Shown here one piece after another: positions 1 through 7,396 of a stretch of 27,100 nt of DNA (the stretch's first letter is position 1; every line of letters starts with the position of its first letter). The position numbers and the translations under genes were made by a program. Origin of the DNA: Clostridium sp. CAG:253. Lineage in GTDB: Bacteria; Bacillota; Clostridia; Lachnospirales; Lachnospiraceae. The notes beneath the pieces were generated by a model. The model was not told the DNA's origin. It did no database searches and saw only the letters and a list, made by a program, of their open reading frames with translations. The DNA is taken from positions 1 through 27,100 of the forward strand of contig FR887309.1 in the NCBI GenBank assembly GCA_000436755.1. Direction: 5' to 3'.

Positions 1-84
1 ACTAAAGAACCGCCGTATACCGAACGGTACGTACGGTGGTGTGGGAGGTCGGTAGATAAAATAATTATCTACCTCCTACCCGAT
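1..84 (+). mobile_element. 3' end of a group II intron (domains V and VI)
   Basis: A domain V-like hairpin spans 9-40: ACCGCCGTA (9-17) pairs with TACGGTGGT (32-40), allowing one G-U, and an inner ACC/GGT stem is capped by GAAC, with a bulge at ACG (29-31). Domain VI follows: GGTAGATAA (51-59) pairs with TTATCTACC (65-73), then GGGAGG (43-48) pairs with CCT/CCC around a single bulged A at 78. That A is the seventh base from the end if the intron stops at CCCGAT (84), where a lariat branch point is expected, and the end has the usual AY form. The rest of the intron, including any reverse transcriptase, lies left of the window. Class and mobility cannot be judged. Confidence 0.85.
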
Positions 85-142
85 TGTAAAATCTTGCAAC
101 AAAAACATAAAGCTGCTAAAATATCTCATGAGGTGAATCACT

Positions 143-553
143 GTGAAAAGTGTAAATCAAAAGCGATATATTAGTTTGATTATTGTAATACTTTTTGTAT
201 TAGGAATGTGTTCTGAAAATTTGAGAACAGATTCTTCTTTTGAGTACACAAATACAGGACAACAGGAAATAATAGGAATATCAGACAGTAAATTGTCACA
301 GTATGACATCTGCACTGACAATTTATTGAGAATAAGCGAAAAAGATAATGAAATAATACAGGGAATTATTCAAAGTATCCGCTTAAAGGCAAGACAGAAT
401 TACAGATTGCGCTTGTTGGCATCGATAAGAAATGATTTTGTTCAAAGCCATGTTTATATAACTGAGTCAGTGTTGATAAAATTATTGTCAGGCATTATAT
501 TCAGCAGCATAACCGTGGTTTCGTACATACATGCCAAGGATGGCGAAAAATAA
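143..553 (+). CDS. Hypothetical membrane-anchored protein, 136 aa
   Basis: I do not recognise the family. The start is GTG, preceded by AGGTG at 131-135. The N-terminus (about residues 7-23) is a basic segment followed by a hydrophobic stretch like a signal anchor; a Cys at residue 23 ends it but the context is not a clean lipobox. The middle is polar, and a second hydrophobic stretch (about residues 111-127) near the C-terminus is followed by a short charged tail. A two-anchor membrane protein with a polar central domain is the simplest reading. It begins 58 bases after the group II intron end, so the intron sits in the upstream intergenic region and does not interrupt this frame. Codon use resembles the neighbours. 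No function is proposed. Confidence 0.6.
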   Translation: MKSVNQKRYISLIIVILFVLGMCSENLRTDSSFEYTNTGQQEIIGISDSKLSQYDICTDNLLRISEKDNEIIQGIIQSIRLKARQNYRLRLLASIRNDFVQSHVYITESVLIKLLSGIIFSSITVVSYIHAKDGEK

Positions 554-583
554 ATAATACCTTACAAACTGCATTAACCTGTT

Positions 584-652
584 ACTTATGTCATGGCACT
601 GTCTGACATAAGTTGATACATAGCAAAAAATATTATCAGAAAAGGACAGTGC
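584..652 (+). promoter_or_regulatory. Possible pseudoknot or switching leader of the 47-aa gene
   Basis: ACTTATGTCA (584-593) and TGACATAAGT (604-613) form a perfect 10-bp hairpin with a 10-base loop. Eight loop bases, GCACTGTC (596-603), are perfectly complementary to GACAGTGC (645-652), which ends a few bases before the ribosome binding site of the gene at 670. This is the layout of an H-type pseudoknot with a 2-base first loop. Alternatively, 596-603 with 645-652 forms a plain long hairpin that excludes the first stem. There is no T-tract, so it is not a standard terminator. No known riboswitch consensus was recognised. Confidence 0.45.
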
Positions 653-669
653 AGAAATGAGGTATTATT

Positions 670-813
670 ATGAATATAATTATGTGGATTGTTATAATTT
701 TAGGTGGAATTTTAGGAATTGCAGTAACTCTTGGCACTGTAGCCGGAATGGTTGGTGTGATTTTTTATAAAGTGTATCGTAAAATGAGATATGGCATTTC
801 ACTGTATGACTGA
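670..813 (+). CDS. Small single-span membrane protein, 47 aa
   Basis: The ATG at 670 is preceded by AGGT at 660-663. The frame encodes about 30 mostly hydrophobic residues rich in Ile, Gly and Val (residues 3-33), with the repeated glycines seen in packed transmembrane helices. A basic, tyrosine-containing tail follows (KVYRKMRYG near residues 34-43) and would face the cytoplasm. The protein is too short for many gene finders. The alternative frame from ATG 656 gives an implausible Cys/Trp/Asn-rich peptide. It follows the 136-aa membrane protein on the same strand, and the leader between them carries the 584-652 structure. Function unknown; it could be a small regulatory membrane peptide or a toxin-like peptide, but nothing in the sequence decides. 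Confidence 0.55.
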   Translation: MNIIMWIVIILGGILGIAVTLGTVAGMVGVIFYKVYRKMRYGISLYD

Positions 814-857
814 TAAATTACTTATATAAACTATTCGTATATGAAATTATAAAAAGA

Positions 858-892
858 AAAAGCCTTTGCAAAATATATTTGTGAAGGCTTTT
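858..892 (-). terminator. Terminator of the exonuclease-like gene
   Basis: AAAAGCCTT (858-866) pairs with AAGGCTTTT (884-892), and the stem can extend inward imperfectly. On the minus strand the hairpin is followed by a T-rich run (complement of the A-run at 851-857), placing a Rho-independent terminator just after the stop of the gene at 911. On the plus strand it has only four Ts and would be weaker. Confidence 0.75.
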
Positions 893-910
893 GAACATGG
901 CAGCATAATA

Positions 911-2152
911 TTAAAGATTTGTAAGCTGCATGCAGACATAATTTTTCCAGAAAGAATTATTATCGTTGGCTGTTTCGAGGTCGGGAATAGTTTCTATCTG
1001 GTAAAATGAAATTTTATCACGCAATGCAAGTTTATATTTTATAAAACAATTATCTGTGTCGGATTTGTTATTTTTTATCGGATGCAGTGATGGAATAAAA
1101 TATCCCTGCTTTTTTGTGTAGCATGTTGCGGCGGTTGCCTTTTTTCTGTGAGATTTGTTCATATAAGCGGCAACACTTTTATGAAGTGCAATATCTTTAT
1201 CCGAAAAATAATAATAGTCTTTATAATTTTTAATATAATTATATAAGATGCCTGATAAGATTGGAACTTTGAGCAGGACGGTATTATTTTCAAAGGTGAG
1301 CTGCAAATTATCCGTCTCCTGATAGACTTTAGAACTGCTTTTAGGAAACGGAATATTTATATCAACTTTTTTGGGAAATATAAGTTCATCAACAGTGCAT
1401 AATATATTTAGCATTCCGTCCTCGTCAATTGTTATATCCGATATATAAAACTGTTTTGAATATTCATTGAATATAGTTTCGTCATCGGATATTGGAGAGA
1501 GTGCGGAAATATCATTGTAAGACATTATGCTTGCTACATTTAACATGTTTTCAATATCTTCATAATTGTGAAGAAGCAGAATTTTTTCAAGGTCCTCCGC
1601 TTTTGACGGAGCAAGAATTTTTTCCTGCATATATTCTGTATAAATTGGGATAAGTTTGCCGCCGTCAAATTTATCGTCCCTTACAATGCCAAGCCATCTT
1701 TCGAGAGCAGTTTGGTTTGCTTTCGAGAGATTGAGCATTTTTTTGACAGGTCGTATATATGCAAGAATATCAATAGAATATATACCGTTTTTATCATTTA
1801 ATATTTTATCGGAATGTTCTGACGGGGATATGCCGTGTTTATCACATTTATTTAAAATATATGGTATATCAAATGTCTTTCCGTTAAAATGATAAAGATA
1901 ATTATAGTTTTCAAGAATATCAAGAAAACTGTTTATCATATCGGCTTCACTTTTATAATTATCGGCAAAAAATTGTATGAGATGCCAATTGTTATCTTCT
2001 TTGTTGTAGAACATAACTCCAATCATATAAAGAGAAGAAGCTTTTGGAGACAAACCGGTTGTTTCTATATCAAAAAAAAGAATTTGTTCAACAGGGTGTC
2101 TGAAATAATATTTGAATTTTGGAACTTTACATTTGTAATTAAAAGTTTTCAT
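911..2152 (-). CDS. Ribonuclease H-like / DEDD exonuclease family protein (YprB-like)
   Basis: The N-terminal half carries the motifs of the DEDD exonuclease fold: FDIETTG (D28, E30), YHFNGKTFDIPYI (D95) and HNYEDIENM (D199). These are the usual ExoI, II and III motifs that hold two metal ions. The layout matches the YprB-type ribonuclease H-like domain of Firmicutes. The C-terminal half (about 230-413) is not recognised and may bind substrate. Members are predicted 3'-5' exonucleases acting on DNA or RNA; the substrate here is unknown. The ATG at 2152 has GAGG a few bases upstream. The gene stands alone on the minus strand between plus-strand units and ends at a terminator (858-892). The fold is secure, the biological role is not. 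Confidence 0.85.
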   Translation of the reverse strand: MKTFNYKCKVPKFKYYFRHPVEQILFFDIETTGLSPKASSLYMIGVMFYNKEDNNWHLIQFFADNYKSEADMINSFLDILENYNYLYHFNGKTFDIPYILNKCDKHGISPSEHSDKILNDKNGIYSIDILAYIRPVKKMLNLSKANQTALERWLGIVRDDKFDGGKLIPIYTEYMQEKILAPSKAEDLEKILLLHNYEDIENMLNVASIMSYNDISALSPISDDETIFNEYSKQFYISDITIDEDGMLNILCTVDELIFPKKVDINIPFPKSSSKVYQETDNLQLTFENNTVLLKVPILSGILYNYIKNYKDYYYFSDKDIALHKSVAAYMNKSHRKKATAATCYTKKQGYFIPSLHPIKNNKSDTDNCFIKYKLALRDKISFYQIETIPDLETANDNNSFWKNYVCMQLTNL

Positions 2153-2340
2153 AAAAACCTCGATTTCTTAAAAATATAATGATATTCGCAGCTTAGCCAG
2201 TGAATATTAGTACAATTACTTCTATTATAATAACATATTTTTATTTGACATAAAAAACAAAAATTATCAATATTAAATAGTTGAGCAGTTCGTTCATAAA
2301 AAGCTTGCCGGCAATACCAAAGTTACATCAGAACATTTAT

Positions 2341-2370
2341 TTGCCAAAATGCTTTGACTTATGTTAAAAT
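2341..2370 (+). promoter_or_regulatory. Candidate promoter of the cls-ruvAB unit
   Basis: TTGCCA (2341-2346), an 18-base spacer and TAAAAT (2365-2370) give five-of-six matches to each sigma-A hexamer and lie 35 bases before the cls start. A second candidate, TTGACA (2245-2250) with AATATT (2269-2274), lies further upstream. The 253-base gap between the divergent genes otherwise shows only a short coding-like segment (2277-2357). Confidence 0.4.
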
Positions 2371-2405
2371 ATATTGATATGAAAAATTGTCAGGAGGGAG
2401 TTTAA

Positions 2406-4058
2406 TTGGAAAAGTTTTTTAATTCAGATTCTGCCTATGAAAAATGGGTCAGAAAGAATAAAAAAAAGAAAAGCTCACAGCAGTTTGAAATCGGAAAAAA
2501 GAAATATCTGAAAGGGCTTAAAGGAAGAGTGCAAAACAATCTAAGTGGATTTTTAAGGGTATTGGTTACGGCACTTATTGTTTTTTTGCAGGTATTGCTT
2601 ATAACATTTCTGCCATTTTTGCTCAGACAGTTTACGGTATATTTTTATTTTATAGTTGAAATTATATCTGTTATTGCGATTGTTACTTTGGTAAACCGCA
2701 ATCAGAGTCCTTCTTACAGGCTTGCGTGGATATCCATAGTGCTTCTGCTGCCTATAAGTGGTTTCTTTATGTATTATTTGTGGGGAAGGTCAGGAAAAAA
2801 GAGAAAATATCTTGATTTGTATATACTAAGGCAGATATCTTACGGAAACAAATTTTTATTGGGAGATAAAAAACTTGTAAATGATTATATAGACAAAAAT
2901 CCGGTGGCAGGCCGTATGGTTAAATATATGTCTGCTGAGAAATATATGTTTACGGGAGGCAATGAAGTAACCTATTATCCTATGGGTGAAGATGTTTTTG
3001 AAGATATATTTGAAGACCTTGAGAAAGCCGAAAAATTTATACTTATTGATTTCTTTATAGTTGCCGAGGGGGCACTGTGGGATAAAATGCATGAAATACT
3101 TCTTAGAAAAATTGCAGAAGGTGTTGAAGTGAAGTTCATGTATGACGATTTTGGAGCTGCAATCAGAACCGGCAAGTACTTCAAGAGAGTTCTTGAAGAT
3201 GAGGGATTTGAGGTGAGAATATTCAATCCGATACACAAGTATACGGGAGAACTTTATATGAATTTCCGCTCGCATCAAAAAATACTCATAATAGACGGTG
3301 AAGTAGGATATACAGGAGGATTTAATCTTGCAGATGAATATGCAAATCTTATTGAGCGTTTTGGTGTATGGAAAGATACAGGTGTAAGAATATGCGGTGA
3401 GGGTGTATGGGGACTTACTGTTGTATTTTTACAGATGTGGGAAGTATGCGGAAGAGATGATGTGCATATAGATTATCTTAAATATAAAGCGGTATATCCG
3501 AGAGTTGGAAACACATATTGCCAGGTAATATCGGACGGACCGGCAAATAATCCGAGAAACCCGATAGAAAGCATTTACAATCAGATGATAATGTATTCAA
3601 ACAAATATCTTTATATAACTACACCATATCTTATAATAGAAGATTATATGAAACAGTCTCTTATCGAGGCGGTAAAGAGGGGCGTGGATGTAAGGATAAT
3701 TACGCCAAATATACCGGACAAAAAGCAGGTGAAGATGCTTACAAATTATAACTATGGTGTCTTACTCAGGGAAGGTGTAAGAATTTATGAATATACGCCG
3801 GGATTTATACATGCAAAACAGATACTTACGGAAGATGCAGTTATTGTTGGCACTATAAATATGGATTACAGAAGTTTTTATCTGCACTATGAAAATGGTG
3901 TGTGGATGTCGGGAAAACAGATTCAAAATGCTGTAAGGAGAGATTTTGAGAAAACATTTGAGGAAAGCAGGGAAATTACTTATCAGGATTGGCTTAACAG
4001 ACCGAGAACATGGAAAATGATTCAGCCAATATTAAATGTATTTTCAACATTATTATGA
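2406..4058 (+). CDS. cls: Cardiolipin synthase (phospholipase D superfamily)
   Basis: Cardiolipin synthase joins two phosphatidylglycerols into cardiolipin plus glycerol at the membrane. Two HKD motifs are visible: HQKILIID (H290, K292, D297) followed by GGFN, and HAKQILTED (H469, K471) followed by GTINMD. Three hydrophobic spans lie near residues 48-73, 77-96 and 106-126. At 550 residues it is longer than the usual 480-515, through a basic N-terminal extension of about 45 residues rich in Lys. In the second motif the aspartate position is Glu (E476) with Asp one residue later; His and Lys are intact. The start is TTG with AGGAGGG at 2392-2398. It begins a probable operon with the zinc-ribbon gene and ruvAB. 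Confidence 0.93.
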   Translation: MEKFFNSDSAYEKWVRKNKKKKSSQQFEIGKKKYLKGLKGRVQNNLSGFLRVLVTALIVFLQVLLITFLPFLLRQFTVYFYFIVEIISVIAIVTLVNRNQSPSYRLAWISIVLLLPISGFFMYYLWGRSGKKRKYLDLYILRQISYGNKFLLGDKKLVNDYIDKNPVAGRMVKYMSAEKYMFTGGNEVTYYPMGEDVFEDIFEDLEKAEKFILIDFFIVAEGALWDKMHEILLRKIAEGVEVKFMYDDFGAAIRTGKYFKRVLEDEGFEVRIFNPIHKYTGELYMNFRSHQKILIIDGEVGYTGGFNLADEYANLIERFGVWKDTGVRICGEGVWGLTVVFLQMWEVCGRDDVHIDYLKYKAVYPRVGNTYCQVISDGPANNPRNPIESIYNQMIMYSNKYLYITTPYLIIEDYMKQSLIEAVKRGVDVRIITPNIPDKKQVKMLTNYNYGVLLREGVRIYEYTPGFIHAKQILTEDAVIVGTINMDYRSFYLHYENGVWMSGKQIQNAVRRDFEKTFEESREITYQDWLNRPRTWKMIQPILNVFSTLL

Positions 4059-4094
4059 TTTGACGCAGAAGCGTTTTTGAAAAGAGGAGGCAAA

Positions 4095-4355
4095 ATGGTT
4101 TATACAAATGTATGTAAGCATTGTCACAAAGTTTTTAAGTCAAAGATAAGAACACTTTGCTGTAAAGAATGCCGCAGTGTTGACGATTCGCAGCTTGATG
4201 ATATTGTGGCATATCTGAGAATGTATCCAAACAGTAATGCGCTTCAGATATCGGAGGAACTTGGAATACATCCGTATGAGATAATAAAATTTATGGATGA
4301 GGGCTGGCTGAATACCGTAAATGGTACATTCAGCCGTTTGGAGGATGACGAATGA
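4095..4355 (+). CDS. Small zinc-ribbon protein resembling the YvyF / TIGR03826 flagellar-operon family
   Basis: The 86-residue product has an N-terminal zinc-ribbon-like segment with CKHC and CCKEC cysteines (about residues 7-27), then a helical domain with the pattern LRMYPNSNALQISEELGI...IIKFMDEGWL, which looks like a small winged-helix or MerR-like module. This two-part layout resembles the YvyF-type protein often found in flagellar operons, but that link is by recollection and moderate. I chose ATG 4095 because AGAGGAGG lies just upstream; a TTG at 4077 in the same frame lacks a ribosome binding site. The stop overlaps the ruvA start by ATGA (4352-4355), so the two are probably translationally coupled. 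A DNA-binding or regulatory role is inference. Confidence 0.8.
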   Translation: MVYTNVCKHCHKVFKSKIRTLCCKECRSVDDSQLDDIVAYLRMYPNSNALQISEELGIHPYEIIKFMDEGWLNTVNGTFSRLEDDE

Positions 4356-4972
4356 TTAGTTTTATAAAAGGAAAACTGGTTCATATATATGAGAATGTTA
4401 TTATAGTAGAAAATAACGGGATAGGTTATGAGATATTTGTGCCTGTGTCGGTTATAGGAAATATGCCGCTTGTAGGCAGTGAAGTTATGATATATACATA
4501 TATGCATGTAAGAGAGGATGCATTGCAGCTTTTTGGTTTTCTTGACAGAGATACACTTGAAATATTTAAGCTTCTTATCACTGTCAGCGGAATAGGGCCA
4601 AAAGGAGCTATTGGTGTTCTTGGGACATTATCTGCGGATGACATCAGATATGCGGTTATGGCAGAGGATGCAAAGACGATTGCAAAGGCACCGGGGATTG
4701 GAGCAAAGACTGCAAGCAAAGTGGTTATTGAACTCAAAGATAAGCTTAAAATGCGTGATGTGGCAGAAAATATTTCGTCAGAAATTGACGGGCAGCAGAG
4801 CATATTTGATGACGGTGGTTCAAAGCAGGCAGTATCAGATGCCATAGAAGCACTTGTGGCACTCGGTTATTCCGCAACGGAAGCGACTAAGGCAGTCAGA
4901 AAAGCTGATGCAGGTGACGATGTTACGGTTGAAGAACTGCTGAAACTGAGTTTGAAATACTTATATTCATAA
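4352..4972 (+). CDS. ruvA: Holliday junction branch migration protein RuvA
   Basis: RuvA binds four-way DNA junctions as a tetramer and loads the RuvB motor. The 206-residue length is normal. The N-terminal OB-fold begins MISFIKGKL. Two helix-hairpin-helix motifs follow, around ITVSGIGPKGA (about residue 77) and APGIGAKTASK (about residue 113). The C-terminal three-helix domain that contacts RuvB (about 157-206) is present, ending EELLKLSLKYL. The start ATG overlaps the preceding stop, and ruvB follows after 12 bases, the usual ruvAB pair. ruvC is absent here, as in most Firmicutes, where RecU resolves junctions. Confidence 0.97.
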   Translation: MISFIKGKLVHIYENVIIVENNGIGYEIFVPVSVIGNMPLVGSEVMIYTYMHVREDALQLFGFLDRDTLEIFKLLITVSGIGPKGAIGVLGTLSADDIRYAVMAEDAKTIAKAPGIGAKTASKVVIELKDKLKMRDVAENISSEIDGQQSIFDDGGSKQAVSDAIEALVALGYSATEATKAVRKADAGDDVTVEELLKLSLKYLYS

Positions 4973-4984
4973 TGGAGAAAATAG

Positions 4985-5986
4985 ATGGCAAAAAGGAGTA
5001 TAACAACAGAATTTACAGAGGAAGATGCGGGTATAGAAACGACGCTAAGACCTAAATTCTTGAAAGACTATATAGGTCAGGAGAAGGTTAAGGGTAATCT
5101 TAAAATATATATAGAAGCGGCAAAACAAAGAGGCGAGGCTCTCGACCATGTTCTTTTATATGGCCCGCCGGGGCTTGGAAAAACTACACTTGCAGGAATT
5201 ATTGCAAATGAGATGGGGGTAAATTTTAAAGTGACTTCAGGACCTGTTATAGAAAAAACAGGTGACCTTGTTGCAATTTTAAATGGTCTTGCAGAAGGAG
5301 ACCTGCTGTTTATAGATGAGATACACAGGTTAAACAGACAGGCGGAAGAAGTGCTTTATTCGGCAATGGAAGATTACGCAGTTGATATTGTGATAGGAAA
5401 AGGGCCTACGGCAAGGTCTATAAGAATGGATCTGCCTAAATTTACGCTGGTAGGTGCAACTACAAGAGCAGGAATGCTTTCAGCACCTTTGCGTGACAGG
5501 TTTGGAGTTGTGAACAGAATGGAATTTTATACAACGGATGAACTTTATAAGATTATCACAAACTCAGCAAAAGTGCTTGGCGTAGAAATAGAAAAAGATG
5601 GTGCCATTGAACTGGCAAGACGTTCCAGAGGAACACCAAGACTTGCGAACAGAATGTTAAAACGTGTGAGAGACTTTGCACAGATAAAATATGACGGCAG
5701 GATAACAAAAGAAGTTGCCGATTTTGCGCTTGATCTGCTTGAGGTAGATAAACTTGGACTTGACAACACGGACAGACAGATAATACTCACAATGATAAAT
5801 AATTTTGGAGGAGGGCCGGTCGGACTTGAAGCACTTGCCGTATCAATAGGTGAAGATGCCGGAACTATAGAAGACGTGTATGAACCATATCTTGTACAAA
5901 ACGGACTTGTTGCAAGGACGCCGAGGGGAAGAAGTGTTACAAAAGCCGGTTATGAGCATTTTGGAATTTCATTCTCAGAGGAATAA
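4985..5986 (+). CDS. ruvB: Holliday junction helicase motor RuvB
   Basis: RuvB is the AAA+ ring ATPase that drives branch migration with RuvA. The 333-residue product has Walker A GPPGLGKT (residues 60-67), Walker B LLFIDEIH (D111, E112), the sensor segment [18 protein letters not shown] (about 157-174) and the C-terminal winged helix ending in [16 protein letters not shown]. All expected catalytic features are present. The ATG is 12 bases after ruvA with GGAG upstream. Transcription probably continues from cls; the next gene has its own promoter. Confidence 0.97.
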   Translation: MAKRSITTEFTEEDAGIETTLRPKFLKDYIGQEKVKGNLKIYIEAAKQRGEALDHVLLYGPPGLGKTTLAGIIANEMGVNFKVTSGPVIEKTGDLVAILNGLAEGDLLFIDEIHRLNRQAEEVLYSAMEDYAVDIVIGKGPTARSIRMDLPKFTLVGATTRAGMLSAPLRDRFGVVNRMEFYTTDELYKIITNSAKVLGVEIEKDGAIELARRSRGTPRLANRMLKRVRDFAQIKYDGRITKEVADFALDLLEVDKLGLDNTDRQIILTMINNFGGGPVGLEALAVSIGEDAGTIEDVYEPYLVQNGLVARTPRGRSVTKAGYEHFGISFSEE

Positions 5987-6009
5987 TAATTTCAAAAATA
6001 TTTTAACAA

Positions 6010-6038
6010 TTGCGATAAATTAAAATATATAGTACAAT
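6010..6038 (+). promoter_or_regulatory. Sigma-A promoter of trpS
   Basis: TTGCGA (6010-6015), a 17-base spacer and TACAAT (6033-6038) give a good promoter about 85 bases before trpS. The leader between them is too short for a T-box and shows no T-box AGGGTGGNACC motif. Confidence 0.65.
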
Positions 6039-6124
6039 AAAATGTGGTGTTGTATAAGACACAGTCAGGTACGGCATATTTTGAATGATAAACAGAAAAT
6101 ATAATTTAAGGAGAAATATATAAA

Positions 6125-7186
6125 ATGGAACAGAAGCAGATAATATTAACAGGAGACCGTCCTACAGGCAAACTCCATGTAGGTCATTATGTAGGTTCAT
6201 TAAAAGAAAGAGTAAAATTACAGAACTCAGGAAAATTCGATGAAATATATATCATGATAGCAGATGCACAGGCACTTACTGACAATGCAGAGCATCCGGA
6301 AAAAGTAAGACAGAACATTATTCAGGTTGCACTTGATTATCTTGCATGCGGTCTTGACCCGGAAAAATCAACTATCTTTATCCAGTCTATGGTACCTGAA
6401 CTTACTGAGCTTACATTTTATTACATGAACCTTGTAACAGTATCGAGAGTTCAAAGAAACCCTACCGTAAAAGCAGAGATAAAAATGCGTAATTTCGAGG
6501 CAAGTATTCCGGTTGGATTTTTCTGCTATCCGATAAGCCAGGCAGCAGACATAACGGCATTCAGGGCGACAACTGTTCCGGTTGGAGAAGACCAGATGCC
6601 TATGATTGAACAGTGTAAGGAAATAGTACACAAATTTAACTCAGTATATGGAGAAACACTTACAGATCCAAAGATTGTACTTCCTGACAATCAGGCATGT
6701 TTGAGACTTCCGGGAATTGACGGAAAAGCAAAAATGAGTAAATCACTTGGCAACTGTATTTATCTTTCTGATGAAGCAAAGGACATAAAGACAAAAGTAA
6801 TGTCAATGTATACAGACCCTAATCACATAAGAGTTGAGGATCCGGGTCAGGTCGATGGCAATCCGGTATTTATCTACCTTGATGCGTTCTGCAAACCGGA
6901 ATATTTTGAGGAATTTTTGCCTGATTATAATAATCTTGATGAATTAAAAGAGCATTACAAGAGAGGTGGACTTGGAGACGTTAAAGTCAAGAAATTCTTA
7001 AATAATGTAATACAGGCAGAACTTGAGCCAATCAGAGAGAGAAGAAAATCATGGGAGAAACGACTTCCGGATGTATACGATATTTTGAAAAAAGGAAGCG
7101 AAAAAGCAGAGAAAAAGGCGGCAGCCACATTGAATGATGTAAGAAAAGCAATGCAGATAGATTACTTTGATAATGGAACATTATAG
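6125..7186 (+). CDS. trpS: Tryptophan--tRNA ligase
   Basis: This cytoplasmic class I aminoacyl-tRNA synthetase charges tRNA-Trp using ATP. The HIGH motif appears as PTGKLHVGH (residues 13-21) and the KMSKS loop as KMSKS (203-207). The active-site segment GEDQMPMIEQC (154-164), typical of TrpRS, is intact. Length, 353 residues, is slightly above the common 330-340, with a Lys/Glu-rich C-terminal helix. The start ATG has AAGGAG at 6108-6113, with a rather long 11-base spacing. It stands as a single-gene unit with its own promoter and a strong terminator. No T-box or other attenuator was seen, so regulation by uncharged tRNA is not supported here. Confidence 0.97.
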   Translation: MEQKQIILTGDRPTGKLHVGHYVGSLKERVKLQNSGKFDEIYIMIADAQALTDNAEHPEKVRQNIIQVALDYLACGLDPEKSTIFIQSMVPELTELTFYYMNLVTVSRVQRNPTVKAEIKMRNFEASIPVGFFCYPISQAADITAFRATTVPVGEDQMPMIEQCKEIVHKFNSVYGETLTDPKIVLPDNQACLRLPGIDGKAKMSKSLGNCIYLSDEAKDIKTKVMSMYTDPNHIRVEDPGQVDGNPVFIYLDAFCKPEYFEEFLPDYNNLDELKEHYKRGGLGDVKVKKFLNNVIQAELEPIRERRKSWEKRLPDVYDILKKGSEKAEKKAAATLNDVRKAMQIDYFDNGTL

Positions 7187-7213
7187 GTTGATTTTTGTTA
7201 AAAATTTAAATAA

Positions 7214-7261
7214 GGCAATCATAGGTTAAATAAATTTTAATCTATGGTTGCCGTTTGTTTT
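7214..7261 (+). terminator. Terminator after trpS
   Basis: A 17-bp stem joins 7214-7230 to 7236-7252 (GGCAATCATAG against CTATGGTTGCC, with two G-U pairs), followed by a T-rich tail at 7254-7260. This is a strong Rho-independent terminator 28 bases after the trpS stop. Confidence 0.9.
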
Positions 7262-7272
7262 CGGGTGATGTT

Positions 7273-7366
7273 ATTATATCATAATAACTGCGCATGTTTT
7301 CTGCGCATAATAGAGTTTCAAAGAAACTCCTAAGATGAGCACATTGTGCTCATTATATCATAATAA
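7273..7366 (+). repeat. Three palindromes flanked by 15-bp direct repeats
   Basis: ATTATATCATAATAA occurs at 7273-7287 and again at 7352-7366. Between the copies lie three hairpins: TGCGCA at 7289-7294 and 7302-7307 (each copy is itself a palindrome), GAGTTTC/GAAACTC at 7313-7329, and ATGAGCAC/GTGCTCAT at 7335-7353. The block ends 30 bases before the start of the AAA-ATPase gene. It could be the leader of that gene, an operator array or a small non-coding repeat element. Confidence 0.6.
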
Positions 7367-7396
7367 AATGACGGTAGGTTGTGTTGGAGGAATGTA

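Noticed and set aside
584..652. A known pseudoknot riboswitch (preQ1 or fluoride type)
   Set aside because: Stem lengths and conserved bases do not match the consensus of those classes as I know them.
5987..6124. A possible T-box riboswitch before trpS
   Set aside because: The leader is only about 85 bases and lacks the T-box sequence and an antiterminator; the promoter lies within the gap.
7273..7366. A CRISPR-like array
   Set aside because: Only two 15-bp repeats with a single 64-bp interval filled by palindromes; no cas genes nearby.
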